This document shows, piece after piece, positions 8,840-18,079 of a stretch of DNA of 64,000 bases. Every line of letters begins with the position of its first letter. Position 1 is the first letter of the stretch. The notes under the pieces are model-generated. The model did no database searches, was not told the DNA's origin, and worked only from the letters and a program-made list of their open reading frames with translations. Both the position numbers and the translations under genes were made by a program. Origin of the DNA: Streptomyces sp. NBC_00353 (GTDB lineage: Bacteria > Actinomycetota > Actinomycetes > Streptomycetales > Streptomycetaceae); the NCBI RefSeq assembly GCF_036108815.1, contig NZ_CP107985.1, forward strand, positions 248,001-312,000, given 5' to 3'.

Positions 8840-9172
8840 CAGCAGACGCCGAGTCGTGCTGCGGCGTACCGATGACACGGTGATCCTGTACGCCCGGTCC
8901 GGGAGGGTCGTCACGCTGTGCTGGATGGACCTGGCCCTGGCCGGCATGGCGCTGCGGCCGGACACCGCGCTGGACGGCGAGGCAGTGATCTGGTGCGACG
9001 GGCGGCTCGACTTCGGGGCCGCTCAGTCGCGGGCCGCGTCGTCCGTGACCCGGTGCCCGCTCACCGGCCGCCCGGCACCCGGCCTCGTACGCCTGCTGGG
9101 ACCCCGTGCAGCACCCCGACCCGGCCATCGGCGACACCCGGGCAACTGCGCTCCCGGCAGCCGCACCCCACC

Positions 9173-9544
9173 GGGCAGATGACCGGCGTGGCTGCCTGGC
9201 GGTGGCATCGGCTTCGAGGGGACAACACCGCCAGGCACGAATCACCATCGCAGACCACACCCGCTTACTGAGATCGCGTAGCGCCCCTGACTGGGCGTCA
9301 GCGTCGACCGCTGCGGCTTGTCAACCCCAGATACGGGAGGCGACCGAGCTGGTTGGTGACCGGGGCGATGATGAAGGAATCCGGCTCAGTGAGGCTTTCT
9401 CAACGGTGATCACTTCCAGCTCCCGTTGAGAACGAGGGCAACGCAGGCCACATCACCGATCCTGCTGGGACTGAGAATGACGTGCTGCGCGAGGCGGCAG
9501 GCCGAACGCCGGGCGCCGGCGAACTCACCCCTTCATAAGACTGC
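9173..9544. other. 372-bp region, nothing recognised
   Basis: It follows the decayed ligase. Short open frames exist, but I see no domain, repeat or strong hairpin. Confidence 0.4.
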
Positions 9545-9985
9545 TCATTTAACGGGATCGAGGCAGAGCGTGAAGTCCCGGCCGGAGCCGCCCTGGGTGT
9601 ATCTCCTGTGCTGGGGGTCGCAGGTTCCGTCTGTGCCGGATTCTCTGCTCATGACCTTGAACTCGGCCTTGGGGTCACCGCAGTCCACGATCTCGAACTC
9701 AGGATCGCCGACGCTGACCACGCTGGTGGCCGTCCAGTTGGCAGCGTTCAAGCAGTCGCCCGCATCGGCGGTCGCGGCGCCCGCAAACCAGGTTTCGTAG
9801 ATGCCGAAGACGACAACGGCGGCCACGACGACACCGCCGACTCCCCTCACGATTCCCTTGAGACTCATGCGGCGGGCAGGGACCGGCGCGACGGCGGGGT
9901 GGCTGTACGGGTTGCCGCCCTGATGACCGTAGGGAGCGTTGAGGGGCTGGGTGTGCGGATCACGGCCAGGCGGCGGAGTGGTCAA
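9545..9985 (-). CDS. LppU/SCO3897-family membrane protein
   Basis: A small protein (146 aa) with a Pro/Gly/His-rich cytoplasmic head, a single transmembrane segment (VRGVGGVVVAAVVVFGIYET) and an outer domain with four cysteines (GDCLN, IVDCGDP, GTCDPQ, LCLDP). This layout matches the LppU/SCO3897 family of Streptomyces surface proteins. The family has no assigned biochemical role; the cysteines are placed to form two disulfides outside the cell. Single gene, no partners nearby. Confidence 0.75.
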   Translation of the reverse strand: MTTPPPGRDPHTQPLNAPYGHQGGNPYSHPAVAPVPARRMSLKGIVRGVGGVVVAAVVVFGIYETWFAGAATADAGDCLNAANWTATSVVSVGDPEFEIVDCGDPKAEFKVMSRESGTDGTCDPQHRRYTQGGSGRDFTLCLDPVK

Positions 9986-10502
9986 CGTGGTTCCCCTTTG
10001 AGGTGTCGTATCGCAAGGTCAATTGGCCGGTGAAATTACCATCGGGACGTATCCGGGGGGCTCAGAAGTTGAGACCTGTGGCCTTGACGTGACAGTCGGA
10101 CGCGACGACGGCTGCCGGGCCTTCGGCCAGCGCCGGCGGGGAAGTTGTGGCCAGGATCCGTCAGCGGGGCATCCAGCCGGGAGGCCAGGGATTCGCCGAG
10201 ACCAAGACCACCCTCGGCCCGGCCGCCGCATCGCGCAGCGGACGGCAGCACATGGCTTCTCAGCCGGAGTGTGAGAGGCCCTCCACGAGCTGGTTCAGGA
10301 CGCTCAGCAGGGCGGGACGAAACCGCGGAATCGTTGGTTTGGTCTCCCGCGTCACGGGGAGTTGGCAGCCACGTTTCCCACCTCGGCTCCAGACCGGCAG
10401 AGCTCCGGCACCACAGGAAAGTTCACGACGCCGGCGCATGGGCGTCTGGCCAATTCCTGTTGCGGGTTGGACGCAAACCGGCGCGTTGGCCAGCCGCGAA
10501 AC
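9986..10502. other. 517-bp region, nothing recognised
   Basis: It separates the LppU-like gene from the LysR gene. Open frames are present on the plus strand (from 10023 and 10147), but they lack domains and ribosome sites. Confidence 0.4.
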
Positions 10503-11345
10503 TCAGATCATGCGTCGTAGCGCGGTCTCAACGGCATCGATCAGCGGATCGCCTTCGGATCGTGGGTGCCGTGCGAGGCCGAGCTCGACGTCCGGCAGGG
10601 TGGGCAGGGCGTCCGCGTCGTGGCAGGCCATGGCCGGTTCTAGGTTCGTGGGCATGAGCGCCGCGACGCCGAGCCCTGCCCGTACTGCGGCGAGCACACC
10701 GACCAGGCTGTTGCTTTCGAACGCCACCCGCCAGGGCCGATCGGCGCGTTCCAGGGTTTCCAGCACCGCCGTACGCCAGGAGCACATGTTCGAGAACAGC
10801 ACCACCGGCAGCGGATCGGCAGCCACGTCCACACCCTGGCCGATCGCCCAGACCAGCGGGCGGCGTACCGTCCAGCGCGGCGGTCCGGGAACGGCCGGCA
10901 CCTCGTTGAGCACGAGTTGGACGCGGCCCGTGTCGTAGGCCTCCCGCATCGCGGCGTTGGACATGCTGAGCACTTCCAGGGTTGCGCCGGGGTGCAGCCG
11001 GGCGAGGTCGGCGAGGGCCTGCGGAAGCTGGGACGCAGCGAGGTCTTCGAGCAACCCGACGCCGCAGCGGCCGGTAAGCGTGCGCCCGGTTTCGGTGAGT
11101 GCCTGTGCGGAGAGCGAGAGAATGCGTTCGGCGTACGGCAGGAGCTCCTCGCCCGCCCGGGTCAGCGAAACACCGGACGGTGATCGGTAAAGCAGCGGAC
11201 GGCCGATGGCCCTCTCAAGCTTGCGCACCTGCTGGCTGAGCGCGGACTGGGTATGTCCAAGCGTGGTCGCGGCGCGGCTGATGCTGCCCGCTTGCACGAT
11301 GGTGACGAAGGACCGCAGCAATGCGGTTTCAAGATCCCTGGCCAT
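10503..11345 (-). CDS. LysR-family transcriptional regulator
   Basis: The protein (280 aa) has the LysR winged helix at residues 5-64 (LLRSFVTIVQAGSISRAATT and HTQSALSQQVRKLERAIGRP), followed by a periplasmic-binding-like effector domain. It is divergent from an MFS exporter with only about 27 bp between the start codons, the classic arrangement in which a LysR protein controls the neighbour and itself from one shared operator. The likely role is ligand-dependent induction of the exporter. Confidence 0.9.
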   Translation of the reverse strand: MARDLETALLRSFVTIVQAGSISRAATTLGHTQSALSQQVRKLERAIGRPLLYRSPSGVSLTRAGEELLPYAERILSLSAQALTETGRTLTGRCGVGLLEDLAASQLPQALADLARLHPGATLEVLSMSNAAMREAYDTGRVQLVLNEVPAVPGPPRWTVRRPLVWAIGQGVDVAADPLPVVLFSNMCSWRTAVLETLERADRPWRVAFESNSLVGVLAAVRAGLGVAALMPTNLEPAMACHDADALPTLPDVELGLARHPRSEGDPLIDAVETALRRMI

Positions 11346-11372
11346 AACGATTCATTATGTCAGCCCCAGTAA

Positions 11373-12641
11373 ATGAACCACTACCTATGGCATGGCGGAG
11401 GATCTAGCGTCACGCAAGTGACCGGATACCGGCAGATACTCGCCGTGCCAGGGATGGCATCGCTGTTGGGCGTTTCCCTTCTCGCCCGTACCGCGATCAC
11501 GGCTGTCGTGATGGCACTGACGATGTATGTCGTGCTGGGCCTGAATATGAGCTATGCGGCAGCCGGCGGTGTCACGGCGGCTCTGACCACCGGGCTGGCG
11601 CTGGGCGGGCCGCTGCTTGGCCGCGTGATCGATCGGCGGGGCCTGCGTGCGGTGCTGCTGGTAACTGTCGCAGTGCAGGTCGTGTTCTGGCTGAGCGTGC
11701 CGATCCTGCCGTACAGGGCCCTATTGGGTGCCGCCTTTGCGGCGGGTCTACTGATGGTGCCGGCCCAGCCGGTGACCAGGCAGGCGATCGCCGCGATGAC
11801 GACGGCGGAACAGCGCCGGGCCGCGTTCGCGCTGGAGTCGGTGCAAGGCGAGCTGTCGTACATGGTGGGCCCGGCGGTCGTGATCCTGTGCGCCGCGAAG
11901 GTGTCCCCCGGTGTGGTGGCGTGGGGGCTCGGCGCCGCGATCGTGGCCGGCGGAACCGGGATCGCCTTGCTCAACCCGCCGCTGCGTGCCGAGGACGAGG
12001 CGGATGCCGGCGCGACGGGACGGCCCCCGCGACGGGAGTGGCTGCGCGTCGGCATGATGGCCGTACTGACGATGGCGTTCGGTACTACGACGCTGCTCAG
12101 CGGCGTCGACCTCGCCATCGTCGCCACGCTCGAAGAAGGAGGTCAGGTGTCCTGGGCCGCCGTGGTCGTGGCCGTGCTCGGCGTGACCTCTGTCGTCGGC
12201 GGGCTGATCTACGGCGCGCTGTCCCGGTCGGTGCCCACGTGGTTGCTGCTCGGCTTGCTCGGGCTCGTGACGATTCCTGCGGGGCTTGCCCACGACTGGC
12301 CCTGGTTGTGCGTGGCCGTTGTCGGCACCGGGTTTCTCGCCGCGCCGACCCTTTCCGCGGTGGCCGACGCGGTGAGCCGACTGGCGCCGGCCAGCGTGCG
12401 GGGTGAGGCGACAGGTCTGCAATCCTCGGCGCAGAGTGCGGGTTTCGCGCTCGGATCCCCGATCGTCGGGGTGGTAATCGACGCCTCCGTGCCGGCGGGC
12501 GGCTTCGCGGCGGCCGGGCTGGCCGGCCTCGCCGCCGCGCTGACTGGATGCCTGCTGTCCCGCCGCTGTCCGTCGCCTCGGCCGCCCACTTCAGCTCGTC
12601 GCGAGTCGGCGAGAAGAACAGATGCAACTCATGTTCAGTGA
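11373..12641 (+). CDS. MFS transporter with an altered C-terminus
   Basis: A 12-helix major facilitator of about 422 aa; the RVIDRRGLR loop between helices 2 and 3 is the MFS motif-A position. It probably exports a drug or metabolite under the divergent LysR regulator. The start is uncertain: the ATG at 11373 has no obvious Shine-Dalgarno site, and a GTG lies at 11418. The coding frame runs into a Tn3 transposase remnant after ALTGCLL (about 12560). The last ~25 residues (PSPRPPTSARRESARR) are therefore antisense transposase sequence and not native protein; the transmembrane part seems complete. Confidence 0.8.
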   Translation: MNHYLWHGGGSSVTQVTGYRQILAVPGMASLLGVSLLARTAITAVVMALTMYVVLGLNMSYAAAGGVTAALTTGLALGGPLLGRVIDRRGLRAVLLVTVAVQVVFWLSVPILPYRALLGAAFAAGLLMVPAQPVTRQAIAAMTTAEQRRAAFALESVQGELSYMVGPAVVILCAAKVSPGVVAWGLGAAIVAGGTGIALLNPPLRAEDEADAGATGRPPRREWLRVGMMAVLTMAFGTTTLLSGVDLAIVATLEEGGQVSWAAVVVAVLGVTSVVGGLIYGALSRSVPTWLLLGLLGLVTIPAGLAHDWPWLCVAVVGTGFLAAPTLSAVADAVSRLAPASVRGEATGLQSSAQSAGFALGSPIVGVVIDASVPAGGFAAAGLAGLAAALTGCLLSRRCPSPRPPTSARRESARRTDATHVQ

Positions 12642-12662
12642 TCAGCCGCTTGAACCACGGGG
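12564..12662 (-). pseudogene. Tn3-family transposase N-terminal scrap
   Basis: On the minus strand the frame reads FKRLITEHELHLFFSPTRDE then LKWAAEATDS, the beginning of a Tn3-family transposase found in streptomycetes. It overlaps the 3' end of the MFS gene and has supplied that gene's present stop codon. Confidence 0.65.
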
Positions 12663-12721
12663 CACCGAGCCAAGCGAGTGACGATCTCGGCCCTTCACGG
12701 CCTCGAAATCAAAAGCCATCA

Positions 12722-12909
12722 GTAAACAGCGTCATACGATCACGCGGATCTTCCACCGGCTCGTCGAGGAGCGCTGTTTCCTACCGGATGGTGCGGCGCA
12801 ACGTCTCTGACCGGAAGCCGGAGATCCTCGCGGCCTCGGGCAAGGCCCCGGTGGAAGCGTTCGTGCCGTAAACCCACCTGCCCGGCCACGAGGCGGAGGT
12901 CGGCCCGCG
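12722..12909 (+). pseudogene. IS21-family transposase (IstA) remnant
   Basis: The frames read ITRIFHRLVEERCFL, then (shifted) YRMVRRNVSDRKPEILAASG and KAPVEAFVP, a stop, then THLPGHEAEV. This is the segment just before the first catalytic Asp of IS21 IstA. One frameshift and one in-frame TAA (12868-12870); the remainder is missing. Confidence 0.7.
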
Positions 12910-12924
12910 CTCGCGACCGCGGGT

Positions 12925-13377
12925 TCACGGCCGGGGCCAGGGGCGTCCGGCGAGACGTTCGATGTCGGTGTTGAACCGTTTGAGGTAGGCGGCGAAGCCC
13001 GCGATGTCCTCGTCCGACCAGTCGGCCATGACCCGGTCCAGGTTGTCGACGGTGCGTTCGCGTTCCTCGTCGAGCAGGCTCGCACCCTTGTCCGTGACGC
13101 GGAACTTGCGGGCCATCCCGCCGTCGGGGTCGGGGATGCGGTCCACGAGGCCGGAGCGCATCGCTGCGCCGGTCTGCCGGTTGAGAGTGGATGTGTCGAG
13201 TCCGAGGGCGGCGCTCAGTTCACCGATGGACATGGGTCCTTGGACACGAATGCGGCTCAGCAGTATGTAAGCGCTGCGCTCCAGCCCGCCTTCGCGCCGG
13301 ACGTTCCTGTGGTGAACGAGTCCGTGGCGGCTGAGCAACATCTGCTCGTACTCGACGTCACTCGTGGGCCTGACCAT
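12925..13377 (-). CDS. MarR-family transcriptional regulator
   Basis: About 150 aa from the ATG at 13377, which is preceded by GGGAAGG. The MarR winged helix is seen in ERSAYILLSRIRVQGPMSIG, LGLDTSTLNRQTGAAMRSGL and DPDGGMARKFRVTDKG. An open extension to 13512 exists but is basic and non-conserved in style. The gene is divergent from an MFS exporter, and the intergenic region holds a small inverted repeat, so it probably represses the exporter and releases on binding an aromatic or drug ligand. Confidence 0.85.
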   Translation of the reverse strand: MVRPTSDVEYEQMLLSRHGLVHHRNVRREGGLERSAYILLSRIRVQGPMSIGELSAALGLDTSTLNRQTGAAMRSGLVDRIPDPDGGMARKFRVTDKGASLLDEERERTVDNLDRVMADWSDEDIAGFAAYLKRFNTDIERLAGRPWPRP

Positions 13378-13503
13378 ATGCCTGCTGCCTTCCCTTTCCT
13401 GCCAGTCCGACGCGCTGACCTTGTCCTTCGCGACGGCCTTCTCCTGCATCCTCTCATGCGCATATGTGTCACGCACAAGATGTGATGGATACATGAGACG
13501 TGT

Positions 13504-13517
13504 ACGATGCATATCGT
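13504..13517. promoter_or_regulatory. candidate MarR operator
   Basis: ACGAT and ATCGT flank GCAT, a 14-bp imperfect palindrome between the divergent MarR and MFS genes, about 30 bp before the MFS ribosome site. Confidence 0.35.
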
Positions 13518-13546
13518 TCTCTCATCATGCAATCAAGGAGTCCTCT

Positions 13547-15004
13547 ATGGATGCCTCCCAGGCATCAAGCCGCTCACGCGGTGTGGTCGCCACGCTGGCC
13601 TTCGCGGGCATCACGGCAGCGATCATGCAGACCCTGGTCACGCCGCTCATCGCGGAGCTGCCTCAGATCCTCCACACCACCTCGTCGAACGCCGCCTGGG
13701 TCATCACCGTCACCCTGCTCGTGGCGGCCGTCTTCGTGCCGGTCTCCGGACGCCTGGGCGACCTGCTGGGCAAGCGCCGGATGCTTATCGCGTGCTCGGT
13801 GCCGCTGATCGCGGGGTCGGTGGTGTGCGCACTGTCCTCCTCGGTCATCCCCATGATCATCGGACGTGGTCTGCAGGGCATGGGCATGGGCATGCTGCCG
13901 CTCGGCATCGCCCTTCTGCGTGACGTGGTCCCTGCGGAGAAGCTCAGCTCCTCGATCGCTCTGGTCAGCGCTTCCATGGGCATCGGCGGTGGCCTCGGCC
14001 TACCGATCGCCTCAGCGGTCGCCCAGTACACGAACTGGCGCGTGCTGTTCTGGGGCTCCGCGGTCCTGGCCGTAGCGGTTGCGGCTCTCATCTGGTTCCT
14101 GATCCCGGACGTACCGGCCGGCGCCAAGGGTCAGCGCTTCGACCTGCCGGGAGCGCTCGGCCTCGGCGCCGGCCTGGTCTCCCTGCTGCTCGCGGTCTCC
14201 AAGGGCGCCGACTGGGGCTGGGGCTCGGCGACCACGCTCGGCCTGTTCGCCGCAGCCGTCGTGATTCTGGTCGGATGGGGGATGTGGGAGCTGCGGACCC
14301 GCGACCCGCTGGTCGACCTTCGCACCACCGCCCGCCCCCGGGTGCTGCTCACCAACCTCGCCTCGATCTTCGTGGGCACCGCCATGTACGCCAGCATGCT
14401 GGTCGTGCCGCAGCTGCTGCAGTTCCCCGAGGCCACTGGTTACGGTCTGGGCCAGTCGATGCTCGCCGCCGGCCTGTGGATGGCTCCCGGCGGGCTCATG
14501 ATGATGATCGTCTCCCCGCTCGGCGGGAAGCTCACCGATGCCCGAGGCCCGAAGTTCACGCTGATCTCCGGGGTCCTGGTCATCGCGGCCGGTTACGGTC
14601 TGTCGCTGGCACTGATGGGCTCGGCCTGGGGTCTCATGCTGGTCACCATCGTGACCAGCAGCGGTGTGGGCCTCGCCTACGGTGCGATGCCCGCCCTGAT
14701 CATGGGTTCGGTCCCGCTCTCCGAGACCGCCGCCGCCAACGGCTTCAACACGCTGATGCGCTCGCTCGGCACCTCGGTCGGCTCGGCCGTGATCGGAGTG
14801 GTCCTCGCCCAGATGACCACCACGATGGGCGGCTACACCTTCGCCTCCGAGGACGGCTTCCGCACTGCTCTGATGATCGGCGGCGGCGTCGCCCTGCTCG
14901 GCGCGGTGATCGCAGCTGCCATTCCGGCAGTCCGCGTGGTGGCAGGCTCCGGCGACGAGACCGCCCCTGTCACCGAATCCGATCAGGCCGCGGTCAAGGC
15001 CTGA
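13547..15004 (+). CDS. MFS drug exporter (DHA2 type)
   Basis: A 485-aa protein with about 14 transmembrane helices. MFS motif A is seen in GRLGDLLGKRRML, and the substrate-channel region resembles EmrB/QacA proton-driven exporters. The ATG at 13547 is chosen because AAGGAG stands 6-7 bp before it; longer in-frame extensions run through the promoter. It is divergent from the MarR regulator, giving a standard inducible efflux pair. A strong terminator hairpin follows at 15070. Confidence 0.9.
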   Translation: MDASQASSRSRGVVATLAFAGITAAIMQTLVTPLIAELPQILHTTSSNAAWVITVTLLVAAVFVPVSGRLGDLLGKRRMLIACSVPLIAGSVVCALSSSVIPMIIGRGLQGMGMGMLPLGIALLRDVVPAEKLSSSIALVSASMGIGGGLGLPIASAVAQYTNWRVLFWGSAVLAVAVAALIWFLIPDVPAGAKGQRFDLPGALGLGAGLVSLLLAVSKGADWGWGSATTLGLFAAAVVILVGWGMWELRTRDPLVDLRTTARPRVLLTNLASIFVGTAMYASMLVVPQLLQFPEATGYGLGQSMLAAGLWMAPGGLMMMIVSPLGGKLTDARGPKFTLISGVLVIAAGYGLSLALMGSAWGLMLVTIVTSSGVGLAYGAMPALIMGSVPLSETAAANGFNTLMRSLGTSVGSAVIGVVLAQMTTTMGGYTFASEDGFRTALMIGGGVALLGAVIAAAIPAVRVVAGSGDETAPVTESDQAAVKA

Positions 15005-15069
15005 CGGCTCAGTAGCGCCGGACGAGCCCGGCATCTGCTCGACCGGCCGGCCCGGTCCTGTATCCGGCA

Positions 15070-15105
15070 TCTCGCCGCGGATCCGACATCGAATCCGCGG
15101 CGAGA
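15070..15105 (+). terminator. terminator hairpin after the MFS gene
   Basis: Perfect 13-bp stem: TCTCGCCGCGGAT (15070-15082) and its reverse complement (15093-15105) around a 10-base loop. Confidence 0.7.
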
Positions 15106-15157
15106 GGTCTCTGTGGGCGAGCTGGGCGCTTCCTCACGGGTGGATCACTCGCGCCCC

Positions 15158-15560
15158 TCACGCGGCAACGTATGTCACCGGCACGGTCTCCGCGGGTCCC
15201 AGCTTCGGCGCAGATGTGCCCCCGTCCCGGAGACGGCGAAGTTCCGTGAACCGTGCGAGATCTGTCCCCACGGCCTGTTCCACCCCATCCGCTCGGCCAG
15301 CTGCCACGGTGTTAGCGGGGTGGCCAACAGCGCGAGCAGGCCGGTCAGCCGTTCCTCGTGATGGTCGAGGAGTTCCCGTACGGCCCTGCCGCGTCCGTGA
15401 ACGCGTACTGGTGGGCCAGCAGCACCTCGGCGACCCCGAGCCGGCCGATGCACTCCAGTGAGTCGAGATAGTCACCCAGGGGGTCGGTGGGCGTGAGACA
15501 TCGCCGGGGTGTGGCCGGGGGCCTCGCCGACCCGGAGGGCAACGAGTTCTGCGTTGAACA
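15158..15560 (-). pseudogene. MBL-fold hydrolase, C-terminal remnant
   Basis: Minus-strand frames read DPLGDYLDSLECIGRLGVAE, VLLAHQYAFTDA, then (shifted near 15375) VRELLDHHEERLTGLLALLA and MGWNRPWGQISHGS. This is the C-terminal accessory part of a metallo-beta-lactamase-fold hydrolase with its winged-helix tail. The metal-binding HxHxDH core is missing and at least two frameshifts remain. Confidence 0.65.
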
Positions 15561-15618
15561 GCACGACCACGTCAACAGCCATCGGTAGAGCGCGGGGTTC
15601 ACTGCGGTGGCTGAGTCG

Positions 15619-16104
15619 TTATGCGCCTGTCGTCGAGCCGGGGCGGACGATCATCAGGACCACCACGATCAGCCAGGTGAGGGCGAACAGGCCGGTGATC
15701 ATCGACAGGCGGGGCAGCCGGGCGATCAGGGACTCCGCGGCGGTCGACGTCTGGTCGGGCTTGTCGAGCTGGGTGACCACGTTGTCCTGGGTGCCGAGCA
15801 CCGCGATGCCCAGCAGGACGGCGGCCACCGCTGTCAGAGCCATGGAGGCGATGAGCCAGGCGCTGCCCATCACGCCCATCACCTGGGCGGTGCCGATACC
15901 GAAGGCCGGGACGGAGACGCCGGCCACAGCGTAGACCCGGCAGATCCGGTGCAGCAGCCGGACCGATCCCTTGGCCGATTGCTGCTCGGGTCCGTCGGCC
16001 AGTGCCTGGCGTGCAAAACGCGGGAACAAACTCGCCGCAATGGTGACCGGTCCGATGAGCAGGATCGCCGCCAGCACGTGGATGCTGAGCAGGAATTTGG
16101 CCAT
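15619..16104 (-). CDS. DUF2269-like integral membrane protein
   Basis: The protein (161 aa) has four hydrophobic helices (MAKFLLSIHVLAAILLIGPV; VAGVSVPAFGIGTAQVMGV; LIASMALTAVAAVLLGIAVL; SMITGLFALTWLIVVVLMIV). The first carries the HVLAAI motif typical of small DUF2269-like membrane proteins. No enzymatic motif is seen. It lies convergent to the end of the preceding MFS unit and is probably monocistronic. Confidence 0.6.
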   Translation of the reverse strand: MAKFLLSIHVLAAILLIGPVTIAASLFPRFARQALADGPEQQSAKGSVRLLHRICRVYAVAGVSVPAFGIGTAQVMGVMGSAWLIASMALTAVAAVLLGIAVLGTQDNVVTQLDKPDQTSTAAESLIARLPRLSMITGLFALTWLIVVVLMIVRPGSTTGA

Positions 16105-16352
16105 GGCGGTGTCTCCCTTTCGCGCGCACGCTGACGCGGGACGTCAGGCGCACGGTTTCAGTCTGGCTTGAACTGGGCCGCCGGTTGATCACGGCGTCGC
16201 CCGGGGGGCCGGCCCTCCGTTTGACCGGTGCTCGGTTCGCGGCCGGTGCCGGTGTTGATGGTTGTGCTCAGCGATCAACACCGGCTGTTCGGGGGGACGT
16301 TGTTCGGCCAGAAGTCCTGTGGCCGCCTCACACCGTCCCGTTGACGTGCCGC

Positions 16353-17960
16353 TTACGCTTCGGCGGATGTCCGGGGACTGTGAACCTTGTGGCGGACAAA
16401 CAGCGCCGTAGGCACGGCCATGACGATCAGTACAACTCCGCCTATGACGTTGCCCAAGTGCACGGCGTCGGTGAACGCCCTCGGTACCGCGGTTCCCACC
16501 ACGCGAGCGAGGGATGCGGGGAGGTCTGTCGCGCTGCCGCCGTGTGACGCACCCTCCACGATCCTGTCCGCCTGCGGCGACGGGACGCCTGCCTCGACGA
16601 GACGGTCATGGAGGTTCCGGGGGAAGCGACTGGTGACGACAGTTCCGAGCACGCTGGGGCCGAGCACCGTTCCCAGCTGACGAGCCATGTTCACCGCTGC
16701 TGCCGCCATGCCCTCCTGTTGTGGCGGGACACTGTTGACTGCGGAAGCCGTCGAAGGCGCCGTCAGCAGGCCCGCGCCGATGCCCGCCACGAGCAGCCCG
16801 GGCCACATCGCCCCGTAACCTCCCGAGGCATCGGTCGCGAGCAGAGCGAGAGACCCGGCTCCGATGAGGACCAGGCCCGCAGTGATCAAGGGTGTGAAGC
16901 CGACCCGGTGTACCAGCACTCGGGCGGCCGCCACGGTGACCAGGAGGAACGTTCCGAACAGCGGCAGCAGGCGCACGCCGACGTCAAGGGGGCTGGTCTG
17001 TCCCACACGTTCCATGTAGAGCACGCTGAGCAGGGCGACACCGACCAGTCCGAAAACGCTGACAGCAGCCACGCCCATGACGGCCGAGAAGGAAGCGCTC
17101 CGAAAGAGCTTCAGGTCCAGCATGGGGTCGGGGTGACGGAGTTCTACGCGTACGAACATGAACAGAGATACGGCGAAGACCACATACATGGTGATGATCG
17201 GCGCCTTGGTGTATCCGGTGGCGCCACCCTGAATGATCGCGTAGGTAGCCGAAGCCGTCATCACTGTGCCCAGGACGAGGCCCGCAAGATCGGGCTTGCG
17301 CGTGGGGTGCCTGGACTCGGCTACGAAGACCGGGGCCAGGAGGAGGGCCGCGCCGGCGATGACGATGTTGGCGATGTAGACAGCGTGCCAGGAGAAATGT
17401 TCGAGCAGGGCTCCGGCGAGGATCGGGCCGATGGCCAGGCCCACTCCGGAGCACGCGGCCCAGATGCCGATCGCGGAGGTGCGCTCGTGCGGGTCGGTGA
17501 AAGTGGCACTGACAATCGCCAGGCTTGTCGGCAACACGGCTGAGCCGCCGAGGCCCGCGATCGCCTGTGCGGCGATGAGCATGCCGGCGCTGTCGGCGAA
17601 AACAGCGACTACGCTGCCGGCCAGGAAGACGGCGGCACCCAGGCTGAACACGCGCCGACGCCCCACGAGGTCGCCGAAGGTCCCGGCGGACATCACGAAG
17701 CTCACGACAGCAAGGCTGTACGCGCTGGTGATCCATACCAGCGTGCTCGCAGTGACGTGCAGGTCGCTTTGTATATCGCCCAGGGCCGAGATGGTGGAGG
17801 TGACGTCGACGAAGGCCATCATGACGCCGAGACACACCACCAGAAGGCCAAGCCAGCGGGCCTGTCCGCTGCCGGGGTCCGCGGCGCGGGAAGCCTGGGC
17901 CGGAACGGACGCCGTCATCCGGCTGCCGCCCTTTTGATCTTGCGAAGACATGCGTCTCAT
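16353..17960 (-). CDS. MFS drug exporter (DHA2/EmrB-QacA type)
   Basis: Up to 535 aa with about 14 transmembrane helices. Seen: VDVTSTISALGDIQSDLHVT in helix 1, motif A GDLVGRRRVF, and motif-C-like GIWAACSGVGLAIGPILAG. Starts at 17960 or 17951 are both possible; conserved sequence begins around ARWLGLLVVCLG. It is divergent from a TetR regulator that starts about 120 bp away, so the pair forms a repressor-exporter module. Confidence 0.9.
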   Translation of the reverse strand: MRRMSSQDQKGGSRMTASVPAQASRAADPGSGQARWLGLLVVCLGVMMAFVDVTSTISALGDIQSDLHVTASTLVWITSAYSLAVVSFVMSAGTFGDLVGRRRVFSLGAAVFLAGSVVAVFADSAGMLIAAQAIAGLGGSAVLPTSLAIVSATFTDPHERTSAIGIWAACSGVGLAIGPILAGALLEHFSWHAVYIANIVIAGAALLLAPVFVAESRHPTRKPDLAGLVLGTVMTASATYAIIQGGATGYTKAPIITMYVVFAVSLFMFVRVELRHPDPMLDLKLFRSASFSAVMGVAAVSVFGLVGVALLSVLYMERVGQTSPLDVGVRLLPLFGTFLLVTVAAARVLVHRVGFTPLITAGLVLIGAGSLALLATDASGGYGAMWPGLLVAGIGAGLLTAPSTASAVNSVPPQQEGMAAAAVNMARQLGTVLGPSVLGTVVTSRFPRNLHDRLVEAGVPSPQADRIVEGASHGGSATDLPASLARVVGTAVPRAFTDAVHLGNVIGGVVLIVMAVPTALFVRHKVHSPRTSAEA

Positions 17961-18079
17961 CCGTTCTGCGGGATGCCGTGAGTGACGGACACCAGGGTTC
18001 TGGACCGCTCTGTCAGGAACCGTAAGAAGTTGTGGAACGGAATGTCAAGAATGCTCGTGCGGCCTGTAGGCTGGCCCCC

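Larger units (their letters stand above)
7694..9172 (+). pseudogene. ATP-dependent DNA ligase gene, split by an insertion
   Basis: The first part (7694-7764) reads VALARAVPTLPEGPGWWYEP then KFDG, the adenylation-site N-terminus of a Streptomyces ATP-dependent DNA ligase (KFDG holds the lysine that is adenylated). The frame stops abruptly at a 1,075-bp insert and resumes after 8839 with VVLRRTDDTVILYARSGRVV, ALDGEAVIW and DFGAAQSRAASSVTR. Frameshifts follow: ASYACWDPVQHPDPAIGDTR is in another frame up to about 9172. The OB-fold half of the enzyme is absent. The gene is dead through both insertion and decay. Confidence 0.85.

Noticed and set aside
10147..10938. A 263-codon plus-strand frame overlapping the LysR gene.
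   Set aside because: Mostly antisense to LysR; the non-overlapping part shows no domain.
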